Below, piece after piece: positions 14,801-25,671 of a stretch of DNA of 64,000 nucleotides. The notes below the pieces were generated by a model that was given only the letters and a program-made list of their open reading frames with translations, had not been told where the DNA came from and searched no databases. The position numbers were made by a program, and so were the translations under genes. Positions within the stretch are counted from its first letter, which is position 1. Every line of letters begins with the position of its first letter. The stretch covers positions 1,018,240-1,082,239 of the forward strand of contig VZSF01007788.1 of the NCBI GenBank assembly GCA_013398295.1, read 5' to 3'. This stretch comes from Chionis minor (Eukaryota > Chordata > Aves > Charadriiformes > Chionididae).

Positions 14801-17800
14801 TGTAATGGAAAAGAATATATTTATATTAATCGACTATTTCATCAATGAACACCATTTAACCTGTTAGAACCATACGATACTCAATGCAACTGGTACCTGG
14901 CTTGCCCTGATAAATCTAAGTTAAGATGAAGTGTCAGAAAATAAGCAACAACATGTTTTATACAAATGCAGAACAAGCTACAAAAACTACACATGACTTT
15001 ATAGAACTGCAGAAATATCACTTGAGATATATAAGCTTCTGTCTCTTCTAGTATATTTTAATATCCGAGTATGATCAAGAGCACTGTAACCTTCTGTGTC
15101 AAGTGCATGCCCTTGCTGTATAACAGGGAAGAAACTGCAGTGTTACCCAGCCCTTGTATTAGCATCACAGTTGCAGACCTCCCCATAACAGTTCTTTACA
15201 AGTCAAAGTAACAGCTAATAAAACAAAACAGCCTTTCTGCGTGAATGAAATCGGCTGGCAAATGAGAATAGCCTTATTCATTGAAGTGAAATTTTGTAAG
15301 AGTCACCTGCCAGCAGAAATGGCATCACACAGTACTTGGGACAGTACGTGCTAGAGGACGACTATTTCTAGCACAAAGATTTAATGCACAAGTTACCTGC
15401 GGATACATGTTGCTTATCAGAACTGTGCCTGAAAGAAAGTACTATGCTGACAGTAGTTAAAAACTATACCTTCAGACAAAACAATTTCTGCAAATCATCT
15501 TTTTCCAGGTATGTAGATTCGCTGCAATAAATTCGCTGCAGGTTTGTAAAATGTCAGTGCTTATGCCCAAGCTTTGCACTAACTTTATTCAAGTGACCAT
15601 TACCCTTGTTTATGTGCACTTTTCATGCCTTTTTTAAATTTTACATGTAAAAAGTAAGAGCTATGGAGTCCTAATGAAATGTTATTAAAACAAACCAGCT
15701 GAACATATATGCTGATGCTACCCCCTGCCCTTAGAGCTTTTACTATAGTTAAGCCAGCTTTTGAACTATGTTGGTTGAACACTGAACACGGAAGAAAATA
15801 CTACTTCAGTAGGAAACTCTCTCCCCCGAGAGCATTTTCAAAGATACGTATATTTGGTGCATTCAGAAAGATGTGTTCATTCCATATATATTTTATAAGC
15901 CAAAGAGTAAAGACATCTCTAGAACGAATGCTAAGAGGATCCAGAGAGACGAGTAACGAACTCTCAGTGTCAGAGAGATGTCTTTCAATTCAAATGTATA
16001 GCCTGCACAGCAGATTAAAGTAAGGCTACAGACATGCAATCAGCCAGAGCATTCCTGGGCAAAACCAGTTTGTGCATCGACCTAAATTTGAAATGAACCA
16101 CACACTGATAAATAAGTTGCTTGCAGCCTGCTTTTGCAATCTAAGCCACATTTTGCAGGCTTAATAGCCGGTAGCTTATTTTTGCTGCCCTCCTTCCCCT
16201 CATTTGTGAGACACCCACTAAGATACATTGTTGAGTAGGCCCTCCCAAATTTTGTCTTAAATTTCTCTTTTGGGTGCTAACCCTTGAAAAATCCCCAAGG
16301 ATACAGAAGCAAAGGGTGCAGTGCTGTTTGCTGTTACCAAATCACACAGAAAAACAGTGCACAGAATTCACTAGGTCGCTGAACATATGGGTCTTGCTAT
16401 CCAGAATAATTTAGTTCTCACGAGCTTTGTTCTCCTTTTTCTTGGTACAGCTTTTCAGACCAACCTTCGCTTTTGATTACAAGCAGTAAGCTTTTGGATA
16501 GCTGGTCTAATGACATTTTCAGTACAATGAATAAAAATCCTACATGCCACAGCAAAGAGCAAACAGAGCAAATGAAAAAAATACTCAAGACCAACACTTT
16601 TCTATTTAGGCAACTATAATAAAACTCCTAATTCTACACTTCACGCAACCCCAGAAAGGGCTGAGTTCCAGAGGTAATGAGCACTGAAGAAATGGAGCAA
16701 ACAGTGTTTTAGGCCTCGAAAATTCAGGCTGTGTGTATGCTTTTGTGTAAATAGGAATATAGGAATATGATTTTAAGCAGCTGCACTTGAAAACATTTGG
16801 TCATAAGCATTTTCACTGCAAAGAAGAAACCTCAGGACAAACAGCTGAGCCACGCTTTGCAGCATGAAGCCCCACATTGTAATAACTCCTCCCTCCAAAC
16901 AACCCAGGTTTGTCGCTTTGCAGAATGCTACAACTGTGGTGGCAAGGATTGATTACATTTAACACTATCTGTCATAGATTTGAAATCTGCTAAGACTGCT
17001 CCCGTATTTTGGTATGGTCTCTATTCTACCTTTTAAATGAAAACTTGATTTTAAAACAATTTAGTTATCCTGGTGAAAATATTTGTGCGAATGCTTCTTT
17101 CCGTAAACTGGGCTTTGCCAAACTGAGTCAGAATGGGTTTAAATTGATCTTACGTGACCTGTACACATCTATACATAGAAACAAGTTAGCTCATTCTGAG
17201 CTTAGAACCAGCCAGACACCAGCTGGGTCCAGTCCAAAGGTCAAACAACCACACTAGCGAAGTATTTCAGCTAACTCAGCTCCTCAGCAGAGCGTACTAA
17301 TTCTAACACCACAGCAGAGCATACTAATTCTAACACCACCGACTTAGCAACCGTTTCCAGACTACGGCGGGTTCATAGCTAGCCATATCAGCATGTGCTT
17401 TGAGCAAGTTCGTACTTGTATTCACATAAACATGTTCTAAGTGTCCACAACCAACCATCGCTGATTTAATTAGCCAAGCGCTCAGCTACCTATTAGCAAG
17501 ACCCATGCTGCCGGCCCGCAGGCTGACTAAGCTTTTGCACCTCTGTGCAGGCTTGGGATTCTGCCCGGGCGCATGGGAGTTCATGATCGCAGCCTCATTT
17601 CCAAACATCACACTGCTGCTTAAAATGACTAAAGTTACAAGTCAGTTTACAGCAATGCAGCTAAATTAGCAATCGCATTTTCTCACTCTGTAACACTCTG
17701 CACCTTACAGAGCAGTTAAATGTGAGTCTTTCGCTACGTCATTATCTTGCGTGAGTCAGTGCATTGGTCACAGTTTCTCCTGAATGATCATTCACACTTC

Positions 17801-19537
17801 TTATAGCAACACCTCCCAGTACAGCTGAACATCTGAGACGTCCAGTTTATCTTATGCACTTATGCACTCTTCACTGATCCTCCATATATAGCCTACCTGC
17901 CCACTGCCCTTTTTAAAACTTCAGAAAGGCCATTTTAAAACCTTAATTGTGTATGTTCAAAATGTCACGTCGCGTAGCACACAAATGTTGAAACAACAGA
18001 CCATCATGGCTCAGCTTATCCCTTCATAGTGTATTTAATTTTCCAATGTTGACTATTTCTTTCATGTGGCAATGACACTCTTTGGAATCTATTATTAGCA
18101 CTGGGATTCCCAACCTATGCCAACACAGAAAAATGCTAAAATTATCCTGCCCGAAGTGGCGTCACTTTCTCCTTATACCTCTCTAACTTTAGTTAGAGTA
18201 GAGCAGGATAACAATCTGAAGAATAAAGAATAGAAAATACAAAATGCATGCACCTAGAATGTATTTTTTAAATGCTATACAAATGCAACATTGGGCCCAC
18301 AATAAATGTAATATATAGATATGTCTGACAGACAACATGTGACAGTACTTCACATTTTCAGTGTAGTTATCAGTCTTAGGGATGATTTTATTAACTTCAC
18401 AATGTTTGATTTCTTTTTCTTGTTCAAGGCACACATTTCGCTTTCCATGTATTTCCTTTAAAAAAGGCACCGTATTTTAACGATGACCCAGTTAGCGTCA
18501 TGTTTCCTGTCAGGTCTGAGTGACAATCAGCTTACACTGGTATCAGGGTACTTTGCTACCAATCTACAGCCGCAGTTTTGATTATTTGTGCCAGAAAGTG
18601 GTCGCTATGTTTTCATAAATCTAAAAACTAAAAGAGGCAATAGTAAACAGAAGCAGCAAAGCTTCTTAAAAGTGTTAAGGCAGGAACTAGTCTTTTAAAT
18701 ATTACTGGTCTTATGATTCAGAATATACTTCCCTTAGGCAGCACGGGAGTATACAATCTGTTCTGATGTGCTCTGCAAGTGTTTAAAGGGATTTTCAATG
18801 GAATGAAATGCCCGAAATCCCTCGACTTCTTGAATCAACAAGTCAAACTTCAACGTAGAGGCTTTAGCTTTTCATTCTTTCGAGGCAATATTTGTAGGGT
18901 AAACATGACTTACATGCTGCGATGATATTGTAGATAACCTGGTGTCAGCACCTTGGTTCCATCTCAAAACCCCAAAATGTCACACACTGCAGAGCACGGG
19001 CTGACATTGGTATCCCTGGCCATATTTGGGGCTGCTCTGCCGTAGGGACACTGCAGCCACCAAACCCCTTTGCCACCGGCGGAGCTAAGGACACCAAGTC
19101 CGGCTGCTGCACCAGCAATGCCGGCAAAACCCGCGGCGGCTGAGGCAGCTCCCGGGACAGAGCGGTGTTTTGGGGGGCGAGGGGGTTGCATCTAACCGTG
19201 CTTCTGGAGATCTCATGGCGGTGGGGGGACTTTTTTTTTCCCCTTTGGGGCAGACTGCCCGCTTCAGAGCGGCACGGCGGGTGCGAGGCTTCTCCTCGGG
19301 AGCCGCTGAGGGGAGGCCGGGCGAGGGCGCCGGCGCGGCTGCCTACCCTACCTGGATGAGGCCGCGGCGGTGCAGGGCGGTGTGCACGCAGCCCGGCACC
19401 TTCCCGGGCAGCACCACCGAGCCGTTCCCGTTGCCCAGCCGCCAGCTCCCCCGCAGGCTGTGCACCTCCGGCGAGGCGCCGGCCCGGCCCGCCGCCACCA
19501 CCAGCAGCAGCAACAACAGCGGGGCGGCTCGGCCCAT
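2674..19537 (-). CDS. MANBA: MANBA, lysosomal beta-mannosidase, 5' half (exons 1-6, residues 1-286; partial)
   Basis: Beta-mannosidase removes terminal beta-linked mannose from the non-reducing end of N-glycan fragments in the lysosome. Join on the minus strand: 19537-19352, 10625-10531, 10036-9931, 8004-7834, 5265-5142, 2849-2674, a total of 858 nt or 286 codons in one open frame. Every junction has AG/GT borders and the phases agree. The product aligns along its length with the amino third of mammalian MANBA (about 880 residues). It has a signal peptide (about 1-21), the GH2 sugar-binding beta-sandwich and the start of the next domain. N-glycosylation sequons are seen at N38 (NGS), N80 (NWT) and N116 (NIT). 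The catalytic glutamates of GH2 sit in the C-terminal barrel, which is outside the window to the left. No stop or frameshift is seen. The identification is by recalled family sequence, not by a search. Confidence 0.97.
2850..5141 (-). other. MANBA: MANBA intron 5
   Basis: 2292 bp between in-phase exons. It contains an 18-bp direct repeat near 2.9 kb. Nothing else is recognised. Confidence 0.9.
2908..2952. repeat. 18-bp direct repeat
   Basis: The string AACATGATCTCTCATCAA occurs at 2908-2925 and again at 2935-2952 with no mismatch, giving a 27-bp period. It is a small local duplication in MANBA intron 5. Confidence 0.9.
5142..5265 (-). CDS. MANBA: MANBA exon 5, residues 187-227 plus one base
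   Basis: The exon encodes [20 protein letters not shown] and then DVRIEAYN, the conserved GH2 segment that closes the sugar-binding domain. 124 nt, phase 0 in and one base over at the end. The last ten residues (around [11 protein letters not shown]) differ from the mammalian version as I recall it but keep the same length. The acceptor AG follows the pyrimidine-containing CTGTATTCC; the donor is GTAAGT. Confidence 0.95.
5266..7833 (-). other. MANBA: MANBA intron 4
   Basis: 2568 bp of AT-rich sequence between exons 4 and 5. No gene or repeat family is recognised. Confidence 0.9.
7834..8004 (-). CDS. MANBA: MANBA exon 4, residues 130-186
   Basis: 171 nt, exactly 57 codons in phase 0. It starts [11 protein letters not shown] and contains LRF-like [14 protein letters not shown], then [15 protein letters not shown] and NFIRK at the end, all diagnostic of MANBA. 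The acceptor AG is at 8006-8005 and the donor GT at 7833-7832. The open frame runs past the donor into the intron, which should not be read as protein. Confidence 0.97.
8005..9930 (-). other. MANBA: MANBA intron 3
   Basis: 1926 bp between exons 3 and 4. It contains the MIR-like element listed separately. Confidence 0.9.
9091..9210 (-). mobile_element. MIR-like ancient SINE fragment
   Basis: Read on the plus strand, the segment has AAACTAAGTCACAGAGAAAC, then TAAGTGATTTGTCCCAGGTC, then ACACA and further on GGTGGCAGAATC. This follows the reverse complement of the MIR core (AAACTGAGGCACAGAGAGG, TTAAGTGACTTGCCCAAGGTC, ACACAG, AGTGGCAGAG). The element therefore lies on the minus strand. Both ends are worn and I cannot see target-site duplications. 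It sits in MANBA intron 3. The family was recognised from memory. Confidence 0.75.
9931..10036 (-). CDS. MANBA: MANBA exon 3, end of codon 94 to residue 129
   Basis: The exon supplies the last base of an arginine codon, then [17 protein letters not shown], the sequon NIT (N116) and TDNMFNRY. These match the beta-sandwich core of MANBA. It is 106 nt, so with exon 2 it restores phase 0 (201 nt, 67 codons). The donor is GTAAG directly after the TAT codon. Confidence 0.96.
10037..10530 (-). other. MANBA: MANBA intron 2
   Basis: 494 bp between exons 2 and 3. No feature seen. Confidence 0.9.
10531..10625 (-). CDS. MANBA: MANBA exon 2, residues 63-93 plus two bases of codon 94
   Basis: The exon begins with DPYYRFND and includes [12 protein letters not shown], a strongly conserved MANBA segment with an NWT sequon at N80. 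It is 95 nt, enters in phase 0 and leaves after the second base of codon 94 (AG). The acceptor AG is at 10627-10626 and the donor GT at 10530-10529. Confidence 0.96.
10626..19351 (-). other. MANBA: MANBA intron 1
   Basis: 8726 bp, the largest intron of this gene in the window. It is AT-rich and has a 27-bp tandem duplication at 17.3 kb. Short frames on both strands show no family resemblance. The end near 19.1-19.35 kb belongs to the promoter CpG island. Confidence 0.9.
17285..17338. repeat. 27-bp tandem duplication
   Basis: Two adjacent copies, 17285-17311 and 17312-17338, beginning CAGCAGAGC and ending CTAACACCA, with one base different (G in the first, A in the second). The near-identity suggests a recent replication slip in MANBA intron 1. 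Confidence 0.92.
19352..19537 (-). CDS. MANBA: MANBA exon 1 (coding part), residues 1-62, signal peptide
   Basis: The start codon is at 19537 with a textbook Kozak context (GCCGCCATGG). It begins MGRAAP, followed by a run of leucines and valines and a small-residue stretch ending near AGRAGA, a typical cleavable signal peptide for lysosomal targeting. The mature part opens with SLRGSW and carries the sequon NGS and the family motif VPGCVH. The exon ends ...GLIQ in phase 0, with donor GT at 19351-19350. An in-frame ATG at 19591 would add 18 residues (starting MAVRRP) before the hydrophobic core. I prefer 19537 because the resulting signal peptide has the length seen in other MANBA proteins. 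Confidence 0.95.
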
Positions 19538-19704
19538 GGCGGCGCCCGCCCGCCCCTCAGGCGCCCCGCGCCGCGGCCGCCTCACCGCCATGGCCTGCGG
19601 AGACGCTGCTGCGGGACGACGGACGGACGGAGAAGACGCGGTCCCGGCGGCCCGGCCACGTCCTCGGAGGGCTGGGGCGGTGCTTCGGGCCGTTAGCGGC
19701 CGGT

Positions 19705-19719
19705 GGGGGCGGGGCGGGC
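19705..19719. promoter_or_regulatory. Sp1-type GC box
   Basis: GGGGGCGGGGCGGGC, followed by further GGGCC repeats, about 170-180 bp upstream of the MANBA start codon. It is a typical site for Sp/KLF factors in CpG-island promoters. Confidence 0.6.
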
Positions 19720-19754
19720 CGGGCCGGGCCGGTGTTGGGTGTGTGCGGAAAGGC

Positions 19755-19763
19755 AAGATGGCG
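19755..19763 (+). promoter_or_regulatory. YY1-type motif
   Basis: AAGATGGCG matches the core YY1 consensus (AAGATGGCGGC) for nine bases. It is on the plus strand, opposite to MANBA, about 220 bp upstream of its start codon. Such sites often lie just downstream of a start of transcription, so a divergent transcript is possible but not shown. Confidence 0.5.
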
Positions 19764-20771
19764 CTGCCGAGGGGGAGCCGCGTGGGCTTTTCCCGTTCCA
19801 AGAAGGGGCGCAGCGGAACATGGGTGATGGGAGCGGTGTAAGATCACAAATCGCTTCGCCGTAGGAAATTCACTGAGAGCTGCGGAGAAGGGGGAGGAAC
19901 GAAGAAGAGCTGCAACAATGCTGCAAACAGGTAACGTTGAGTATTGGCTCCCCTCCAGTCGTGAGGTTTGGTGTGGCCTCAGTCTTCCATCTCCTTTTCC
20001 CCGTAAAATTACAGAGGTGTATAAAACCTTACAGATGTCATGAGCATCTCGCTAAAAAAAAGCACTCTGGTTTCTCATAAAGAGGTGCTAGCACTGTTGC
20101 TGTGGATTTTGTTTGTAAAAGTTGGAGGATGTTCATCTGCAAAGGAATTGAAGGGTCAGCTCCAAGAAAGCAACCTGAAGTAGGGCTTCCAAACCACGCT
20201 CCAGCTTTCCAGCAGGCCCTCGCTAGCTTAGCTCCTTCATTCATAGCCCAAAACCAGGGATTAAAGCAACAAGTTCTTAAATGGCTCAGTGGAAGGAGCA
20301 GCCTGAGCTACACTGAGCCACCCTACTTCATGCCCTGTTTCCACTGAACGCCAGTACAGAGGGTCCTAGATCACCTCCATGAAGTGGAGATGTTTCACAC
20401 CATGGCACAGTTCTGGTTCGTCTAGCTGTTCCTGCAGCTGAAGCTGTACAGAAGATGGAGAACAGCTCTGCAATCCCCTGAATCCCATTTCACAATACAG
20501 AAAAGTGCTCAGACTTCAAAGACTCTTGTAGTTGCCAGAGTGACTCGCCCCATGTACCTTCTGAAGGTTGTGAAAACACAGAAGAGTATCTAAGAACTTT
20601 CAAGACTAGAGTCCCTGTCTGCCTACTCAGCTGTGAGCAGGTTAGAAAGCAGTTAGGTGGCTTTTCTTCAGACACAAAATTACTTTATTTCCTCACACAG
20701 GTCAACATAAAATTGAAATGGCTAATTTCAGCAGCCACTCTGTGACTTTAGCTTATGGTTTGTAGCATTTT

Positions 20772-20810
20772 GGGGTGGGTTTGGGGTTTTTTTGTTGGGG
20801 GGAGGGGTGG
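20772..20810 (+). other. G-rich tract, potential G-quadruplex
   Basis: On the plus strand there are G runs of 4, 3, 4, 6 and 4 bases separated by short loops, one of them T-rich. This satisfies the simple rule of four or more runs of at least three G, although one loop is longer than seven bases. It lies about 1.1 kb from the MANBA CpG island. Confidence 0.55.
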
Positions 20811-23800
20811 TGGTGTTTATTCTTAATGCATAGTTGACTAAATCAATGTTCCATTTATGAACCAGGTCAGAATCTTGGTCAGGCAGGTAAGTTGTAGTCT
20901 CAGAATACACTTCAGTAAGAAGGTGAAATATGCTTTAAAAACAGAAAACCTTGCAAATTCCTTTAAAGCAGTAATGGCACCAGTAGTGTCACTTATCCTC
21001 CTGTTACTATATTATTTTTTTCTTAACAGAAGAGTCAGACAAAGAAAGCAAACTACTACCTGCATGTAGGTGCACAGACATGATTCTGCATATAGAAATG
21101 CAACCAACCAGTAGCATTCAAAGAAGCCCCAATTAACTGCAGGACTTTATTCAGTTTTTCCATTTCTGTCCTTATGTTTTCTTATTGTCTATAATTATAG
21201 ACTGTAAAATTAGAGAAGGAAAGAATACATAAAGCACCTTGGGATGCTAAAGAGTTAATTAGCAACATATATACAATTCATACACCAAATCACATAAGAA
21301 TAAAGTGTGACTGACACAAAAACATGCTGCTGCTCCTGGTATACGGCATAGAGTGCAAGAGTTGAACTGCAGGCAAGAATAAGGATACCAGAGTTTTGGT
21401 TTAGCTCTTGGCTTTCACACACCTAATTCAGCACACCGGAAGAATCCACCCTAGATATGTCTTTAAAACATTACTGGACACACCTTTATATTTTTGACCC
21501 AAATCTTTTTGAGCTGACAACCCTTCATTTCAATACAACATAAAAATGCCAGTCCTTACATTCGTCTACCATTTAAAAAAAAACAAAACCACCAAACCCT
21601 ACACAATATAACCACAGGTGATTTTTTCATCTGTGAAAGCAGAGGGGGGCACAGTTCTGAGAAATACTGGTCCAAGGAGAGAAACAGTAGCTGATCTTTT
21701 TGTCACTCTGAAAAAAATCTCTGCTACCGACTTCAAAAAGTGATGGCTAGAACCCATACTGTTTGGCAGCAGAAGTCTGTGCAGAAAATTTAGCTGTTGG
21801 AACAGTTGCTCTCTGTGTATTTTTGATACGGAATAACCCACATTCAATATATTGACTAAAATGCAGGTCCCATTTCAGTTCAACTCCCAGCCATCTTTTA
21901 GTGAGATTGGCAAAAAAGACTATCATCATAGAAGATTGAGTTACCCCAACTAGCTTTGCGTGTCGTAGAATTCAGGCAAAATTAGCATCTTCTCACACTT
22001 AAAAGTTCAGACTGTAAAATCATTATACACTAATAGTAGGAAGCCTTGTTCTGTGTCTGCCCTCATCTGTCAATGAGTAATGCTTCCAGGACAATCAAAC
22101 AATTCAGTGCATTTTCCTTAAATTTACTCATACAACACTGAAAGCATTTAAACACTGTAGTGCTGCTTGAGAGATCTTGTAGGATATTATTTCTCAAGAA
22201 GCAGATTTACAGAGAATTAAGTTTTAATGCTACCAAAGAACAACTGCAAGGTGGCTTTTTTTTTTAAATAAATCTTTTTCAGCAAGTCACATGGTAGCTT
22301 CCCAGTAAGAAGGAAACTGCATTTCAAGATGTTTACTGTACTTCCGTGTTTTCTTTGCCTTTTATTCTTTCTGCTGAAGACTGACTGGCACAACACAAAC
22401 ACACAAAAAACCAACCTAAAAAAATGCTGTAATTAAGTATTCTGAGAACATGCTGTTTCCTTGTTCAAGGCTTATAATTAAGTTAAATCATGTCTTATTT
22501 TCATGTCCCAGTTTTACAGTTTGTTTTTTGTTTGAGAGTATTTTTAAACAAATAACATTTTTACCATTTAAAGATCCTAGAGTCTTAAAGGCTGTGGTTG
22601 TATCTTTTAAAAATCTTAAGACACAAAGCAAGATCTTTTGTGTGGCTTTCTTTTACTGTGTACCATATTCAATTTCTTTCTGAAATGCCACAAATTTAGG
22701 AGGTTACTACAATTCTTACTTTACAATACTGCAAGCGGATATTCTTTATCAAGTAAGACAAAAAGCTGATGGCAAAACCATGCCTTTGGCTCCATTAGAA
22801 TAAATTCAGAGTAGTTCCATTGAAGCTGCTCAGATTCTGCCACGTTGATCCAGAGGTCTTTTGTTTCCAATTGCTTTGCAATCTCTATCATCACCACAGG
22901 CTGCTGCTGTTCTCTCTTTCAAATTCATGTTCAGTGAGTTCACGCAAAGGTTTTAAACAGGTTCTCACAGATTTGGCTGCAGTCTTAAGATATTACTGCC
23001 CCCACCTGTCCACCCTGTACCATTCTGCTGAGGGTGACCACCTCTGAAGCAGAACAGGACTTGTGTTCACACCAGTCCTTATCAGGGCTTGCTCTCTCTT
23101 TTTGGTAACTGTATGCCATCGCAGATACCACCGCCATCACAGACCATTTGTCAAAGATGCAAAACAACTACAGGATTATCTGCTTTGGGGAGATTTGCAT
23201 AGATACAGCAATATCGATGCAGACATGTTGGATAAATACTGCTGTAAGACTGGACTGGTGTTTGCATGACTGTCAATACCTTCAGACAGTACAGCACATC
23301 TGTATGAAAGCCCCACAGCTCCTCAACATGTCGTCTGTCCTCTGTTTCATGACCGCCTCTGCAAAACATAGAACTGCTATGCAAAATAGTTCCTCTGTGG
23401 GCCGGCGTAAGGGCAATATGGTGCAGGGAGCCCTCCAGCTATGCATTTGTAAAGGACAGGTAGAAAGAACACATTTCAGGCATTATTCTGTATTTACCTT
23501 GAATTCCATCCAAAAAGGATGTTAAAAATGAGGAAATAGATTAACATTGCTTTTAGATGAGGACACTTAATACATCATTAGGAGGAACGTTGTATTAGGT
23601 TATCATGAGCAAAGTACAAAATGACAATCTAGGTGGTAGGTCTAAAGTTTCTTTTATAATTTTTGTGAAGTTTGTAGGTCATTGCAAGGGGATTTCCTTA
23701 GCAAACAGAATTATTCAACAATAACAATCATGAGTAATTAAAAATAAGTATGTGGAAAAGAAGCTACTACGTCCAGGCAAACGCTATATGGAGGGGAAAA

Positions 23801-24148
23801 AAGCAAAAAATACATAATAATTTTATAATTCCATAAGCAGAAAGGCAGGCAATACCTTGGAGCATACCCTTAAACTTCATCAGGTATGACAGGGCAAAAG
23901 CCTGTATTCCTACCTCTACGTAACACCTTGTTTTGAGACAGGCTCAAACCACAGAGGATTTAGGTTTCAGGTCACCACCTTCCATAGCACCAACACAGAA
24001 AACCTAAGAATCTTAAAAGCCAGCATGACTACATTTCTAAAGGCAAGTTGTTTAGAAGGTGGAATTCCCATAGCCTGCCTTCTCTTCAATTTATAAACAA
24101 TTTTGTAACAAACCTAGTCTATTTATGAGATTACATAACACTGACCAT

Positions 24149-24216
24149 TGTCATTTATCCTTTGTCTCACGAGCAAAGTCACTGTCATTTATCCTTTGTC
24201 TCATAAGCAAAGTCAC
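24149..24216. repeat. 34-bp tandem duplication
   Basis: Two adjacent copies, 24149-24182 and 24183-24216, each beginning TGTCATTTATCC and ending GCAAAGTCAC. They differ at two bases (CACGAG versus CATAAG). Confidence 0.92.
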
Positions 24217-25386
24217 TGTCTTAAGACTAGGTATGGTGCTGTCCAAGCTCCCCGTGAATTCTCACTGAAACTTATTTAAAACATATCTAGAATCAAAACT
24301 GATTATCTGGCACTTACAGGAAATCAGCAGTGCATATGAGGATGTGAGAAAACAACTTGCTTAGCCTTTCTTAAAGGTGTAGAACTAGACAGTCATCTGT
24401 GACCACAATACAATGTGTGACTCGTCCCTAAATGCCTAAAATTAAATCCTTCAAAACGTGAGTATCACAGGTAACAAACTGCTTCTCCCATGACGGAAGC
24501 TTGAGAGGCATCACTGAGGTTTACTAACGCTGTGTACTTCTCTTGGCATTCTGCCAGCTGAGCACAGGACATACCAAACAGATCACACTAACTATGAAAC
24601 ATGTATCCAGCCTACTGTTCTAACGAATGTTTTCTGTGCAGGTGAGTATTATGAGGATGTCAACAAAAAATTATAGCTGATAAATTGGCTGAGTTGCCAA
24701 AACAGCTGGGAACTGCATTTCTTCTTCTAGCTCAGTCAGTCCAGACAAACCACTGGGGCAAGTCAGGACTTCTGTTTCTCAACCCTTTAGTGGGGGTACA
24801 CACCTGGCTTCACCACTAGCACACACTCTGTCCATTCATTTCTGCAAAAGCGACCCTGGTGCAAGCACCGGGGAATATTCAGAATAGCTTCACTGAAAAC
24901 TGTGAATATCCAAGAGACACTTTTTTCCCCCCCCTCCTGAAAGATCGTTTCAACACCTACAAGAATTGCCAAAATTCTTAATCAATGAAGCCCCCACTAA
25001 ATCGATTCGAGCCTCACTTACACAACAACATAAGCCAAGAGCCTGCCCACGTATGAAAAAAAATATCTTGTCTAAACCATTCCAGTGCAAACCCTTTATG
25101 TAATGGAACTATACCCTCATGCAGTCCAGGATGCTACATACTGCATCGCTCGCTGCACTGGTACACGTCCCAGGAGTAAGAGTTACAGAAATTGACTCAT
25201 GCACATTCATTAAGCGGACATACTTTAACATGGGCTCTATTTTTTTTCCCCCCAAATGCCTTCGTACATAAACAGCACTAAAAATACTACTTTATACATA
25301 CCCATCTGTAAAAAAAGGCATTATGTGTTCAGTTCTCATAGTAACAAAAAGAAAAGACAACCGCAGCAAAGACAATAAGGAGTACT

Positions 25387-25671
25387 AGAAGGATCACAGA
25401 CTATCTCAAGTTGGAAAGGATGCATAAGGATCATCAAGTCCAACACTATGCTCCTCCTAGGACTACCTAAAACTAAACCCTATGCCTGAATGTGTCATCC
25501 AGATGCTCCTTGAACTCTGACAGGCTTAGTGCTGTGACCACTTCCCTGGGGAACCTGTTCCACTGACCAACCACCCTCTTGGTGAAGAACCTTTTCCTAA
25601 TGTCCAATCTGAACTTCCCCTGACGCAGCTTCATTCCATTTCCCCATGTCCTGTCACACTCCTCTACTGTT
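25387..25671 (-). mobile_element. CR1 LINE fragment, 3' end
   Basis: Read on the plus strand the piece shows the familiar reverse complement of the CR1 3' region: GGATCACAGAC, TTGGAAAGGATG, GATCATCAAGTCCAACAC, then CCACTTCCCTGGGGAACCTG, TTGGTGAAGAACCTTTTCCT and CCATTTCCCCATGTCCTGTC. The element is therefore on the minus strand with its 3' end at about 25.39 kb. It is worn by substitutions and cut off on the 5' side, as nearly all CR1 copies are. The reverse transcriptase region is not retained here. CR1 is the dominant LINE of birds and is also found in other reptiles. Confidence 0.88.

Larger units (their letters stand above)
19090..19800. promoter_or_regulatory. MANBA: MANBA promoter CpG island
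   Basis: A GC-rich, CpG-dense block in otherwise AT-rich DNA, covering exon 1 and its upstream side. It has no obvious TATA box near exon 1, a Sp1-type GC box at 19705-19719 and a YY1-type motif at 19755-19763. This fits a housekeeping promoter for a lysosomal enzyme. Boundaries are by eye. Confidence 0.8.

Noticed and set aside
19170..19841. 223-codon plus-strand frame over the MANBA island
   Set aside because: It is antisense to MANBA exon 1, made of arginine/alanine/glycine-rich low-complexity sequence as expected of a CpG island, and shows no family resemblance.
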